Source: VRUE01 sp963728835 (GTDB lineage: Bacteria; Actinomycetota; Thermoleophilia; Solirubrobacterales; 70-9). Taken from it: a stretch of DNA of 64,000 bases. The stretch spans positions 1 through 64,000 of the forward strand of contig CAVSKZ010000002.1 of the NCBI GenBank assembly GCA_963728835.1, in the 5' to 3' direction. Shown here in pieces: positions 1 through 10,400 of the stretch. The first letter of the stretch is position 1; each line of letters begins with the position of its first letter. The notes below the pieces were generated by a model, which was given only the letters and a program-made list of their open reading frames with translations, was not told the DNA's origin and ran no database searches. The position numbers were made by a program, and so were the translations under genes.

Positions 1-126
1 TCTAGTCCCTCGATTGCGTAGCGCCTTGCAAGGAAAAACCCCGGGCCGAGGCACGAGGCTGGAGCGAAGGATAGCGCCCTGCGGGCGGTGGCGGCAGCCC
101 GAGAACCCGCCTGGCGGAGGCAAAAA

Positions 127-158
127 GGCATGGGCCGCGATCTCACGCGGCCCATGCC
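127..158 (-). terminator. Rho-independent terminator of the 1435-219 gene
   Basis: A perfect 13-bp stem (127-139 with 146-158) has a 6-nt loop. On the minus strand it is followed at once by a run of five T (126-122). It lies 60 nt past the stop codon of the gene ending at 219, so it ends that transcript. Bases 1-126 hold no gene I can support. Confidence 0.85.
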
Positions 159-218
159 CACACCTCGCTGCCCGCGGTCGGGGGTTTCAGCCCCGCAAAC
201 CCACCGGAACCGCTGGAC

Positions 219-1435
219 CTACAGCCCCAGCAGCGTCGTCCCTCCCGAGTAGGTGCCATTGCTCCCACTTGAGCCGCAGGCCAGTTTGGTTCCCGTGGTA
301 ACCGAGTACTGGGTGGCCGACAGCCCCAGACTCATCGCAATGCCGCGTTCGATTCCAGAGCCGACATTTTCGAGCCCGATGCCAGTCAGGCCTTTCTGCG
401 AACCGACTTTGTAGACGCAGGTCACTTTGCCTTCTTCCTGGGCTTTTTGGCTCGCGTAAACCTTGAATTCGATCGCTTTCGATTCGGCGCAATTGACATC
501 CAGCCCGCCTGCATACGGGGGGCCCACATTGAGCGCGGCGAGCGTGTAGCCGCAGCCGTTCACACTGATCGTCGCCGGGAGGGTCCCCGGGGAGGCCGTG
601 CAGCCCGTGTATTCGGGTGAAAGGGCCAGCGCGCCTTCCTGCGTGGCACCGTCGACTGTGCCTTCGCGCAGGTGAACGTCCGTATTCCCAGTTTCACGCT
701 GTGCGGACTGGTGGCGCTCTGATAGCCGAAGACAGGAGAGGAAGAATGTCCACCCCCGTCGCCCAGCCATTCCGATTCAATCCTCGGCTGTTTGCTCGGT
801 TCCGCCGATTTTTCCCCAGCCAGGAACACAGCACTGGCGTCTAGGCTCAGTCCCGTGGGTTCCCCTTCCTGGTTGAGGGCGCTGATTTCAATGTTGGTGC
901 GATAGGTGCCGTTGGTTTTTTTCCCAGCGCTGCACCAACCGGAGACGTTTATGTATTCGATACCCCCGTCAATTTCGACATTTACCTTTGCCGAGGCCCC
1001 TTCGCCAGTTTCTTCATAAGTTGCGGCAAGACCGGTCTGGGCAGGGATCGACCTTTCGCAGCCACCGCTGTTGACAGTGAGAGCACCGCAGCCGCTCGGG
1101 CCTATCTCAACGGTGCCATTGCCTTCGTTCCCGGGGTGGAAGACGAACGTGCAACCATTCATTTTCAGGCTGCCCCCAGAACAGGATGCGTTGCCGAATA
1201 TCGGAGCGATGGTTTTAGAGCCATTCGCTATGCCCGTCCATTCGATGCCTTGTCCCCCACACGTAACCGCTTCAATTCCAAAGTGGAATGTGGGTGTTGC
1301 CGTGTGTGCGCTCAGCACTGAAGCCGGATACTCGTCCGCGACGAATCCAGTGGCCGACGCCGATGATGCCGCCCAGAGCATGGTCATGCTCAGGACTAGG
1401 GCCACAAGGGCTCCAAAGGTCCCAGTACGTTTCAC
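219..1435 (-). CDS. Secreted two-repeat protein of unknown function (frameshifted)
   Basis: This is an exported protein of about 405 residues. I chose the GTG at 1435 because AGAAGGAGAC sits 5 nt upstream and the first residues (VKRTGTFGALVALVLSM) form a signal peptide ending near SASA. The mature part holds two related domains of about 170 residues. Each has paired cysteines and a central NGC motif (MNGCTF in the first, VNGCGY in the second), which suggests a disulfide-stabilised beta fold. The reading frame breaks near 663: one missing G after TFTCA restores the second repeat (EGTVDGATQEG). Without that correction the gene reads as two overlapping ORFs. The gene has its own terminator and is separated by 135 bp from the upstream regulator gene. 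I do not recognise the family. Confidence 0.7.
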
Positions 1436-1570
1436 CGTTTGTCTCCTTCTCTGCCGCTCGTTCGAGCGGCGTTTTGCTGATCTCATGACGCCGCTGCAGA
1501 GATTGCCCCGACGTTCCCCCAACCTCCCAAGGCGCCGCGACTGCTGCCATGTCGATTTGGGTCAGCTGGG

Positions 1571-2770
1571 CTAGGGGGATGCAACATCCTGTGACATTCG
1601 TAGAGCTTTCGGCTGCCCATGTGAGAACCGATACAGGCGCAGGGCCGCCTCTATCTCCAATGCGGAACTGTCGAGGTTCCGTTCGAACCTCTCCTCGAGA
1701 TGGCGGAGGCGCCTGGCAACGGTTTGTCGAGTTACCCCGAGGACGGCAGCCGCAGAGGACAGGTTGCAGCTGCTCTCGAAGTAAGCCTGCAAAGTTTCGC
1801 GGGCCAGTTCCCCCCCGTCGCGATCGCTCTCGAGTGGAGTGAGGTAAAGCCTTTGAAGGGAAGCAGACAGTAGGTCGTCTTGAAGGATCGATGCCAGCAG
1901 TGCCACCTCCGAGTACCGAACCGGCGTCGCCCCACTCTGTGCGATTGGAAGAGCGACATCGGCTTGTCGGTGAGTGAGACGCCATCCGGCAATGTCCTCA
2001 GCAGGCTCGCCGATCGCCAAGGCTACTCCGGCAAGCTCGAGCTTCACAGCCGCATCGATGACCTCACGAGGATTGAGCCTGCTCCGCCTCCCGAGCCAAG
2101 CCCACGTTGCCCCTTCTCTGGGACGAGCGGACAGAAAACGACAGTCGAACAGATCGGCAAGGCGACGAATGAACTCCGCGACTCCGTCGCCCGTGAGGAC
2201 CATCCCGAGGTGCCATCCGTCAAAGCCATAAGCGAGCTCCGAGGTATCTGCCAGCTCACCGTCCAACAGTCGCTTGATCAAGTGGGTGCGGCGCTCACTG
2301 CTCGACTCTGGCAGCGCCGTCTCACGACCATACTCCTCCGTGACTGCCACTGTTAATTGATCGAAGAGCGTGGCCTGAACCCTCAAAAGTCGTTTCAACA
2401 GCGGGCCGCTCGAGATGCCGACGTGCTCGGCCTCCTCGATCAGAAAGTCGCTGAGCAGTGTGTAGCCGGCGAAGTAACGACGCAAGACCGTCTCGAGGGG
2501 AACGCGACTGCGGGCCGCAAGGCGCGCTTGGGCGAGTAGGACCATGGGAATCGAGGGCGCGCGTTCTTCGCTTTTTTCAAGTGCGTCGGTGGCATACTCC
2601 AGCGCAGCCGACACAGCAGCCCGCAGGCCCTGCGCGTATTCGGGATCGGCTGCCTCGGTGGGGTCGGCAATCGCGTAGGTGCGGGTGAGAAGGGCCGCCT
2701 CAATCTCCCCCCTGCGCTCGCGCAGGCGCTCGGCCAGCTCAACCCGCGCGCGCTCGAGCGTCCCCCGCAC
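1571..2770 (-). CDS. PucR/CdaR-type transcriptional regulator
   Basis: This is a cytoplasmic DNA-binding regulator of 399 residues. The C-terminal 60 residues carry the PucR-type helix-turn-helix: a helix LARETLQAYFES, then LSSAAAVLGVTRQTVARRL as the recognition unit. The N-terminal 150 residues are helical (an RsbRD-like or CdaR-like sensor region) and the middle resembles a degenerate GGDEF-like module. The start is the GTG at 2770, with GGAGG six bases upstream. This ribosome site overlaps the end of the preceding HtaA-like gene, 14 bp away, so the regulator is probably the last gene of the secreted-protein operon. A role in controlling that operon is inference; the ligand is unknown. The gene looks intact. 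Confidence 0.8.
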   Translation of the reverse strand: MRGTLERARVELAERLRERRGEIEAALLTRTYAIADPTEAADPEYAQGLRAAVSAALEYATDALEKSEERAPSIPMVLLAQARLAARSRVPLETVLRRYFAGYTLLSDFLIEEAEHVGISSGPLLKRLLRVQATLFDQLTVAVTEEYGRETALPESSSERRTHLIKRLLDGELADTSELAYGFDGWHLGMVLTGDGVAEFIRRLADLFDCRFLSARPREGATWAWLGRRSRLNPREVIDAAVKLELAGVALAIGEPAEDIAGWRLTHRQADVALPIAQSGATPVRYSEVALLASILQDDLLSASLQRLYLTPLESDRDGGELARETLQAYFESSCNLSSAAAVLGVTRQTVARRLRHLEERFERNLDSSALEIEAALRLYRFSHGQPKALRMSQDVASP

Positions 2771-2784
2771 CCCAGCCCTCCGGG

Positions 2785-3846
2785 CTACTGCCCCTGCGCC
2801 ACGAACGACACCGTCCCGAACGCCTCCCCCGCGGAAAAGGTCGGTTTTCCCGCGGCGAAGGCTTCGTCGAAGCTCTGCGCGGTGGCGGCGGTCAGGGTGA
2901 GGGAAGCGCCGGAGACAGAGACTGTCCGGGCCTTCGGATCGGAGACAGCGGAGAAGGGGCCGATGTCATAGGCCCCGACCCGCCCCAGCTTGCCCGGGAA
3001 GGCGGGGATGGGCTCGATGTCGACTTCCGCTGTGTCGCTGTGGGCAGCCAGGTCGAGCCAGAATTCGTGCTGGAAGACCTGGCCCGCTCCGAGCTGGAGG
3101 AATTCCAGCGAGCCTCCCGTCCTCAATGTGCCTTCTGTCCCCGCCGGAGAGATCGCCCCCCCGGGGATGATCGGGAAGGTGAAGTTCGGCCCCGCGGGAT
3201 GTTCGGCGGGAAAGATCGGGTTGATCGAGACGAAGAGGGAGTCCATCTTGGCGACGAAGGCGGGGTCGAGGGCGACCGAGGCCCTGTTCTGCTCGAGGAT
3301 CGTGACCAGCTGGGGCTGGGCGTTTGAGATCAGCGTTCCGAGGACTTGCCCTGGGGCGAAGGGGGCCTCGGGGCGCAGCTTCTTGTTGAGCCGGGTGGCG
3401 ACCTTGGCGGTGAGCTTCAGCGCCTTGGCGGTGTACTTCGTGCCGAAGCCGCTTCGGGCCGAGGAGCGCTTGTCGGAGGAGGCGACCTTGAGCTGGCTCC
3501 CCCCCACTTTGGCGATCAGGGTGTCGCGCTTGGCTTTGACCGTGACGTTTCGCAGGGGGACCTTGCCCTTGGCCCCTTGGAAGGCGATCGTGCCTTCCTG
3601 GCCGATCTCCCCCATGCCCGTTGTCGGGTCGACGTTGCCCGAGGTGACGGGGAGGGTGATGCTCTTGCCCTTGCGCTTTGCTCCGGCCTTGGCGGTGAGC
3701 TTGATCCCGTTCTTCTTCAGGAAGGAGGAGAAGGACTTGTCGAGGGTGAGCTTGGTCTGGCCCGAGCCGACCGTGTCGTAGGCGGCCTGGGCTGGGGCCG
3801 CCAGCGTCACGAGGAACGCTGCCGCGATCAATGCCGTCTTTCTCAT
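2785..3846 (-). CDS. Secreted HtaA-like domain protein
   Basis: The protein has 353 residues with a clear signal peptide (MRKTALIAAAFLVTLAAPAQA). The mature part is rich in beta strands and contains a pattern resembling HtaA domains: a Gly-rich strand pair GTIAFQGAKGKVPLRNVTV followed by a Leu/Ala/Val strand. HtaA domains in corynebacteria bind haem at the cell surface. The diagnostic haem-ligand residues cannot be confirmed by eye, so haem binding is only a possibility. The ATG at 3846 is preceded by GGGAGGA at ideal spacing. The gene follows a small exported protein (stop at 3863) and is followed after 14 bp by the PucR-type regulator, which fits one transcription unit. Confidence 0.6.
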   Translation of the reverse strand: MRKTALIAAAFLVTLAAPAQAAYDTVGSGQTKLTLDKSFSSFLKKNGIKLTAKAGAKRKGKSITLPVTSGNVDPTTGMGEIGQEGTIAFQGAKGKVPLRNVTVKAKRDTLIAKVGGSQLKVASSDKRSSARSGFGTKYTAKALKLTAKVATRLNKKLRPEAPFAPGQVLGTLISNAQPQLVTILEQNRASVALDPAFVAKMDSLFVSINPIFPAEHPAGPNFTFPIIPGGAISPAGTEGTLRTGGSLEFLQLGAGQVFQHEFWLDLAAHSDTAEVDIEPIPAFPGKLGRVGAYDIGPFSAVSDPKARTVSVSGASLTLTAATAQSFDEAFAAGKPTFSAGEAFGTVSFVAQGQ

Positions 3847-3862
3847 CTCTTCCTCCCGTTTC

Positions 3863-4640
3863 TCATTCCTTGACCCCGCACGTCTTGTCCACAGTCGCCC
3901 CCATCGGCTTGCGCCCGGCGAAGAAGAATTCGGCGTAGGCCAATGGGAAGGAGACCCGCTTCGAGCCGCCCGGCGCGGGGCAAGCGGAGTTGAAGTAGGA
4001 GAGTTGGCGGCCCTTGTGGGTGTATTTGCGCCTCAGGGTGAGCTTGATCCGGTCCAGGTAGCCCCAGTCGCCCAGGGCCTGTGGGAGCGATGCCCTCGAG
4101 CTCTGTGCCGTAGGGGCCCTTGGAGACCCTCCTTATGGAGAAGGGGATGACGAACGATGAGTTGAAGGGGTGGTCGGTGAAGATGTGGGTGAGGATCGCC
4201 GGGCGGCCTCCCTGTCTTCCGTTGAAGATCAGCAGGCGTCCCTGGGTGGGATAAGCGCCTTGGTCTGGGAGGACGATGTTGGCCCAGAAGCGCCCGGAGC
4301 CGATCAGGGCGTCCTGGCAGTTTTCCAGCGCCCTTTCGCTGGAGCCGGGCTGGATCTGGGCGACCTGGCAGGTGGGCAGGCCCTTCGACTGCAGCAGGCC
4401 GTGGCGGTTGACCTCGATCTTCATCCGCTGCAGCTGCGGCGGTATTCCCCCATTCGGGTTCTGCAGGTGTCCGGCGACGAAGACGGCGATCGGGGCGGGT
4501 GTCTCCCTGGGGAGCTTGTAGGGCTTCAGCTGGGCGAGGACGGTGATGCGCAGGTTGCCCTGCTGGACGGTTGCTGCGGTGGCGATCCCCGCCGTGATGA
4601 AAGCTCCAGCCAGGCAAAGGGCCCCCGCCCGTCTTGACAC
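3863..4640 (-). CDS. Small exported protein of unknown function (frameshifted)
   Basis: This is a predicted exported protein of about 258 residues. The likely start is the GTG at 4640, which touches the stop of the 972-residue protein gene (TGAGGGTG) and gives a signal peptide ending ATA-ATVQQG. The frame is lost near 4085-4092 in the stretch GCTCCCACAGG. Deleting one C joins EGIAP to QALGDWGYLDRIKLTL and leads to the proper end TCGVKE at 3863. Cys residues near the middle and at both ends of the corrected C-terminal part suggest disulfides. The gene is part of the chain of exported proteins between 7492 and 2785. I do not recognise the family, and no homologue lies in the second cassette. 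Confidence 0.6.
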
Positions 4641-4642
4641 CC

Positions 4643-7492
4643 TCAGCCGGCAGCGCGCATGCGGTGTAGCGCCGCCCTCGTCTGCCGCTTGGCCTTGTCT
4701 TTGGCCTTGGCCTTCTTGCACTTCGCCTTCAGCACCGGCTTGGACGTATAGGTCTTGCCGTTTTGCCCGGTGAAGGTGACGTCGGCGCGGTACTTGCGCT
4801 TGCAGAGGTTGCGGCTGTTGACGAAGAGGCCCTTCTGCCCGCCCGCCAGTTCGATGTCAAAGGAGGTGACCGGGGCGTCGGGGGCCGAGGCGAAGGTGTT
4901 TCTGAGCCTTCCGTTGACCGAGTCCACGAAGCCGACCAGGTTGAAGTCGACCTGGGAGTTGCGCAGGGCGACGACCAGGTCGGGCAGGTCTCGTTCGCCG
5001 CCGTTGGCGCGCAGGAGGACCGGGCCGGTGAGGGGCTCGCTCAGGATCGGGGTGATCGCGGTGGCTTTGCCGTAGACGGAGCCCGCTGGGCACTCGCTCC
5101 CGTTGCCCGCCCCGGCTTTGAACTGCGGGCGGGTGCAGATCGTCTGGAAGTGGCCCTGTTCGATGAAGGCCGACTCAGGCAGGACGACCTGGGCACCCTG
5201 GATCCCGGCTTCGCCGATCCCGTTCATCGCCAGGTGGGCTCTGAACTTAGGGAATGCTCCTCGCTTGGTGCCCCCTATGAGCCTCATCGTCAGCTGCGGC
5301 TTGAAGGGCAGGGCGGCGCAGTCGGCTGCCTGGAAGGGCGAGGTGGCCGTGAAGGGGTTGTCGTCGGCTTGGGAGACGAAGTCGAGGCCTGAGCCGAGGA
5401 CCGTGGAGGCCGTCGAGGTCCTCGTGCAGTCGGTCGGGTTCAAGACGAAGTCGGGCTTGTCGACATAGGCCCTGATGTCCCTGAGGTGCACGGGGATCCC
5501 CTGGATGATGTGGGGGATCGGGTCCGAGCCCGTGGAGTCGATGAAGACTTCGGCGGTCTCGGGGTTGATTTCCAGTGCCTGGCGGATGACGACGGTTCCT
5601 ATGTCGAAGGGGCCGACGACTCCAGCCGTGATCGCCACGACCGAGAGTTTGCTCCCGTAATACGGGCCGGCGAGGTAGACCTTGCCGGGGGCGTAGGTGA
5701 GGGCTGGGCCTACCCCGGCCCCCGCCAGGGTGCGACCGATCTCAGAGGCTGCCGGGCAGCTCGGGTTCTCGAGCTCTTCCTGGCCGCCGTGCGGGCCTGT
5801 CCTCGCCTTGGCCGCGGCGATTGCCGCGTCTGGGCAGTAAGGGATCCCCGCCAGCTTGCCGGTGATCCCCGGCGGCAGCTTGATCGAGAAGCGGGTGATC
5901 TCCTGTTCTGCGTCGCTTCTGTACATCCGCAGGTTGAAGGGGGAGAAGCTCCCTGCGCGGTTGTTGATCGTCCCTGCGATCAGGCCCGGCTTGAGGGGCG
6001 GCAGGCCGCCTTTGGGGCAGGGGCCTTCGCCCGGACCGGTGATGATCTCGAAGGTGGAGGAGGAGGTCACCGGCGCTCCACCCGCCCACGGGTAGAGCAC
6101 GGCTTTGACCGTGTGCTCGCCGCAGGCGGAGGGCGTCGCCAGCGGGCTCCTGGTCCCCTCGCGGAAGTGCAGCCTGAAGTGGGAGAAGGGCAGCTGGGGC
6201 ATGTCTTCGGCGATCGTGGTCAGCTGACCGGTGAGAGGGTCGGGGATTACCTCGAGGGGCTGCTTGACCGAAATGCCGAGGTTCCTGTTCTGCAGCACCA
6301 CATACATCGCCAGCAGAGAGTCGAATGGGTTCTCATAGGGCTCGGCAATGAAGACGGACCCCTTGACGATCTCCTCAAGCAGCGGGGTCTCCACCTCCAC
6401 GGCGCCGATCTTCGACGCGTTGGGGCAGCCCGCTCCGGGATCGGAGAAGGCCGTCTCTTTGGCGAGCTGGGCTTCGGTGCAGACGTTCAGCCCTTCCGCC
6501 AAAGAGGGGTTGGCAGACATCCCCTCGGGCAGGGTGACGACGGTTTTGCGGATGGTGGAAGAGGCACGGCCATCGGGGTTGGTGATGCCCTCATCGCCGA
6601 CGTCGAGGCTGAAGTCCAGGCCGCTTGGCGATGAGCCGGCCTTGGAGGTCGGCTGCGCGCCGGTCGAGGGGTCGAAGGCGAGGCTCCCGCATCCCGTCAT
6701 TCCGAGCGGGTTTGGCGGATCGGCGTTGTCGTGGCTGAGCACGCTGGCGGTGACGGGTTCGGCATTCGGCTCCTGCCACGACAGAGCTTCGAAGCTGGTG
6801 AGGAGGGGGCCGGTGCAGCTGGTTGGCAGGGTCAGGAAAGGCCTTTCGGAGAGCGCGGGACAGCCGAGCGGGCCACAGCCGCGCTCGGAATCGTGGGCGG
6901 GGTCGCCCGGCACCCCCCAGACGCTGAAAACCGAACGGTAGATGGGCAGCACGTTGGGAATGTTGGTCAAGGTGGCGAGGCCGTTATAGGGTGGCTGGGA
7001 GTTGAGGCCGATCTCGACGGTGATCGGAACGGTGGTCGCCACGAAGCCGAGTTTCGCCACCACACCCGGCGGCGGCACGAGGTTGTAAACAGGGGAGCTG
7101 ACGACCGCGCCGTGGACCCCGGGACGAGGGTCTATCGTGACTTCGTTCATGCCCACCTGAGAGCTGCTCTGGCAGTCTTCCGCGACGAAGTCGACCGTCG
7201 AGCACCTCGCCGCCGCACCCACGTCCGCGACCAGGCCGGGCGGCAGCGATACCGTCAGGTTCATGGGATCGGCAAACGGGACCTCGAACCCGTAGTCGGG
7301 GCTGAAGTGGGTGTTGAAGGCGATCGTGGTCGCCTGCTTGAAGGGATGCGAGCCGGCCTGGGTGACGGGAGAACCGTCAGCCTCGGTGAAGGTCGCATCC
7401 AGTTCCTCGAAACCGAACTCCGCGCTTGCGGTGGAGGCGAAGAGGAGAGCCGAGGCCAAGGCGATCGCGATGGTCTGGATGAGGCGCTTCAT
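4643..7492 (-). CDS. Large exported protein with basic C-terminal tail, cassette 1
   Basis: The start is the ATG at 7492, with GGAGGG seven bases upstream, giving a signal peptide MKRLIQTIAIALASALLF through TASA and a protein of about 949 residues. The stop of the upstream propeller gene overlaps this start (ATGA). The mature chain has many proline-rich beta stretches and repeated Cys pairs (for example VPGDPAHDSERGCGP and CPNASKIG). It ends in a Lys/Arg tail following VKAKC-like cysteines. It is the paralogue of the 955-residue protein at 18182-21049. The first third differs strongly, while the last two thirds are almost identical. The family is unknown to me. A surface or extracellular structural role is inferred from the export signal and operon context. 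Confidence 0.75.
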   Translation of the reverse strand: MKRLIQTIAIALASALLFASTASAEFGFEELDATFTEADGSPVTQAGSHPFKQATTIAFNTHFSPDYGFEVPFADPMNLTVSLPPGLVADVGAAARCSTVDFVAEDCQSSSQVGMNEVTIDPRPGVHGAVVSSPVYNLVPPPGVVAKLGFVATTVPITVEIGLNSQPPYNGLATLTNIPNVLPIYRSVFSVWGVPGDPAHDSERGCGPLGCPALSERPFLTLPTSCTGPLLTSFEALSWQEPNAEPVTASVLSHDNADPPNPLGMTGCGSLAFDPSTGAQPTSKAGSSPSGLDFSLDVGDEGITNPDGRASSTIRKTVVTLPEGMSANPSLAEGLNVCTEAQLAKETAFSDPGAGCPNASKIGAVEVETPLLEEIVKGSVFIAEPYENPFDSLLAMYVVLQNRNLGISVKQPLEVIPDPLTGQLTTIAEDMPQLPFSHFRLHFREGTRSPLATPSACGEHTVKAVLYPWAGGAPVTSSSTFEIITGPGEGPCPKGGLPPLKPGLIAGTINNRAGSFSPFNLRMYRSDAEQEITRFSIKLPPGITGKLAGIPYCPDAAIAAAKARTGPHGGQEELENPSCPAASEIGRTLAGAGVGPALTYAPGKVYLAGPYYGSKLSVVAITAGVVGPFDIGTVVIRQALEINPETAEVFIDSTGSDPIPHIIQGIPVHLRDIRAYVDKPDFVLNPTDCTRTSTASTVLGSGLDFVSQADDNPFTATSPFQAADCAALPFKPQLTMRLIGGTKRGAFPKFRAHLAMNGIGEAGIQGAQVVLPESAFIEQGHFQTICTRPQFKAGAGNGSECPAGSVYGKATAITPILSEPLTGPVLLRANGGERDLPDLVVALRNSQVDFNLVGFVDSVNGRLRNTFASAPDAPVTSFDIELAGGQKGLFVNSRNLCKRKYRADVTFTGQNGKTYTSKPVLKAKCKKAKAKDKAKRQTRAALHRMRAAG

Positions 7493-10400
7493 CGCGCTGC
7501 CCTCCGGTCGTGATTGGCTCGGCGCTGGTGCGACCTCCTCGGGTGCCTCTTCTTGACGCACCTGCCCCGCCTGCGCACCTTGCCCTTGGCACAGGGCTTG
7601 CGGGTTACGGGGGGCTCCGCCGTCACGTTGCCGGCGCCTTCGAAGCTCGCCGAAGCCGGGGTGGCGTCATCAGGCGAGGCGGGCGGGGACTGACAGGCTT
7701 CCCCTTCGCAGGCCGCCGGGGGCTCGGGCCTCGGGGGAAAGCCTCCCCCGACCCGGGCGTCGTAGATGTCTATGAGATCGAGATCGTCGACCAGCAAGCT
7801 GGCCGAGGTGCTGAAGAAGACGTCCGAGCCGCCGGCAGAGGCGTCGATGAATTTGGAGTCCTGCGCGCTCGTCCCCGAGGAGATCAGGCTGAGGCAGCCG
7901 CCGGCGCTCTGGACATAGATTTCAGCGCCCGCTTCCTCGCAGCCACCTTCGCTGGCCGATCGCTCCCACTCGTACACATCCTGCTTGCCGTTTGCGTCGC
8001 GCGGCACGAGCGCGTCGTAGCTCTCGAAGAAGAGCCGGTCTCCGTCCGCGGACAGCAGGCGCGATGGGTGCAGGTCGTTGACCCAACCGGGGATCCGGGC
8101 GGAGATCCAGTTGTTGCCGGCCGACCCATCGATACTCGCGGAGGGCATCGCCCGTCCGATGGGACGCGCTCCGGTGGGGTTGCAGGAGATGCAGCGCAGC
8201 GCCCCCGACTCCGCGTCGTAGAGGTAGACCTCCGCGTCGGGCCGGCCGCTGGAGACGTCGGCGTTGTCATAGCCCGTGACCGATCTGGTCGAGGTGAAGG
8301 CGAGATGCTCCCCATCGGGGCTGACCCTGGAGGTGCGATAGAACGGCATAAGGGACGCTGGAGCCGACACGTTGCTGGTCAGCTCGGGAGATGCCTCGAA
8401 GTTCGACAACCGCGTGACAAAGGTGAGGCCGACGACCCCTTTTTCATAGAGGTAGAGGTTCGCTTTCCCGGCCTCTGCCTTCTCGCCCTGGTCGTTCTCT
8501 TCTTCGCCAGTGAGGACACCCGTCGAGACGAAGTAGACACGCGAGGCGTCATCGCTGGCCCCGATCACTCCCTTGACGGCTTCGGCGATCAAGTGCCGTT
8601 CGTTGCCGTCGACGTCGAATTCGAAGAGCTCGGCTTGGCCAGGTTGGGTCACGGGGGTCAGTTGGCCGGTTGTGTAGAGGGCCCTGCTGCCGTCGCGGGC
8701 AGCGCCCCAGAACACACCCCCCCCATCGGAGACAGCCCGCGTGCAGGCCCTGTCCACTTCGGTGCACTCGCTCGTCGCCGAGAGAGAGGCACCGGCCTCG
8801 GTGCCGGTGGCTTTGGCCGAGAGGGTGAGCGATGTGGCCCCCGCTCCGCAGGATGGAGCGCATGCCGCAACGGTCGTCCCGGGGGCGATGCCCGACCCGG
8901 CGATCTCCTGGCCGACCTCGAATGCGCCGGTTGTGGTTTTCACGTTGGCGACGATCGCCGAACTGATGGCGGTAAGTTCGACGCCGGCCTGCGTTGCCGT
9001 CGCGGCCTGCGAGATGGTGAGCGATCCGCTGTTGACTTTGGTGATCGTGGTCCCGGCTGGGATGCCAGACCCGGTGATCTCCTGGCCGACCGCAAACGCG
9101 CCGCTGGTGACCGTAAGTTCGGAGACGGATTTCGCGCCTTTGGTCGTTTTGCCCGTGCCGGCCGCAGGACCGATCAAATCGCCCGTCCCCGTCGCCTGCC
9201 CGTGCAGGTGTGCGCTTTCGGGCTCGGTTGTATTGACGCGCACGAAGAGCCTGGCGCCATTGACCTCGCCGCCTTGATTTCCAGCCACCGGCACAGTGCT
9301 GGTAGGGCCGGTGCCCGCCGACCAGAACACCCGGCTGCCGTCGGCCGAGACGGCGTGGTGCTGGCTGGAGAACTGGAAGTTGTTCGGCACTTCTATGAAC
9401 AGCCCCGCCGAGGCATGGGTGCAGTTCGCCGTCCCGTCGGGCAGGACGCTGACCAGGTGCAGCTGCCCGCCTTCTGAGGTCTCGTAGACCTGGAATATCC
9501 GCCCTGTCTCGCAGCTGTCGGGGGTCAGCGGATCGTCGGCGCGAAAGACGGTATGGGCGCCGTCCGTCGAGAAGCCCTGGGGATTCGGGTAGTACTGGCT
9601 CTCCGCGCCTTCCCCGTTGGGCACGAAACTCGGCGGCGCGACCGAGGTGAGAAGCTCGTAGGTGGGTTTCCCGCCACAGAGGTCGCGCCGGTAGAGGTTC
9701 GGCACGCCCGGCGGGGCCCCGGGCACGAGGGCGACGTCGGAACCCTGCAGAAGCCAACCGCTGCAGAGATCTTCGCTGAAGCTCTTGAACTGGGCTGAGC
9801 CGGGACCTCCGGGCTGGTAGAGGCCGGGAGTTTTCCCTGGCGGCGTGATCGCCTCCGTAGACCAACCCGCGCCGGAGCGTGAGGTCAGGTACTGACTGAT
9901 CAGAGGCGCGGAATCGGGGGCGCCGAACGACCGCAGCGCGGAGAAGGTGAGGCGCTCCCCGCTGGGGGCAGCGACGTCGTTCGGGAACCAGGCAAGAGCG
10001 CTGGCATCGCCGTTGTTCTTGTCCACCGGGCTGACCATCTCGTAGGCCCGGCAGTCGGGCAGCCTCTGCGAGGCGCCGGTGCGGAAGGCCTGGTTGGGAC
10101 AGTCGGCTTTCGGCGCCGCCGGAAGGGGGAAGGTGGCGAAGGCCTTTTCGGAGCCGAAGGTGGGCCCCCCGCCCCCGCTCTGGGCGACGAAGCGATAGTG
10201 GTAGGCGGTGTTCGGCTCGAGGCCCTGGAGCAGGACGCCGGCCGTGGTGATGTCCTGGCTTGTGGTCGCCGAGGTCAGTTTGGACCCCGGCGGCGCCGGC
10301 GCCTCCCCGGTGCAGCCCCCTTCGGAGCATTTCCCCGTCCCGTACTGCACGTAGTAGCGGGTGTCGGGCCAGAAGTGTGGATTAACCTGGGCCTTCAACG

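Noticed and set aside
4763..7513. Long plus-strand open frames opposite the 972-codon gene (similar ones occur at 7510-9477, 14218-16686 and 18188-20107).
   Set aside because: They are antisense shadows produced by high GC third positions. They lack ribosome sites, are Gly/Arg/Asp-rich, and the minus-strand products have signal peptides and paralogues.
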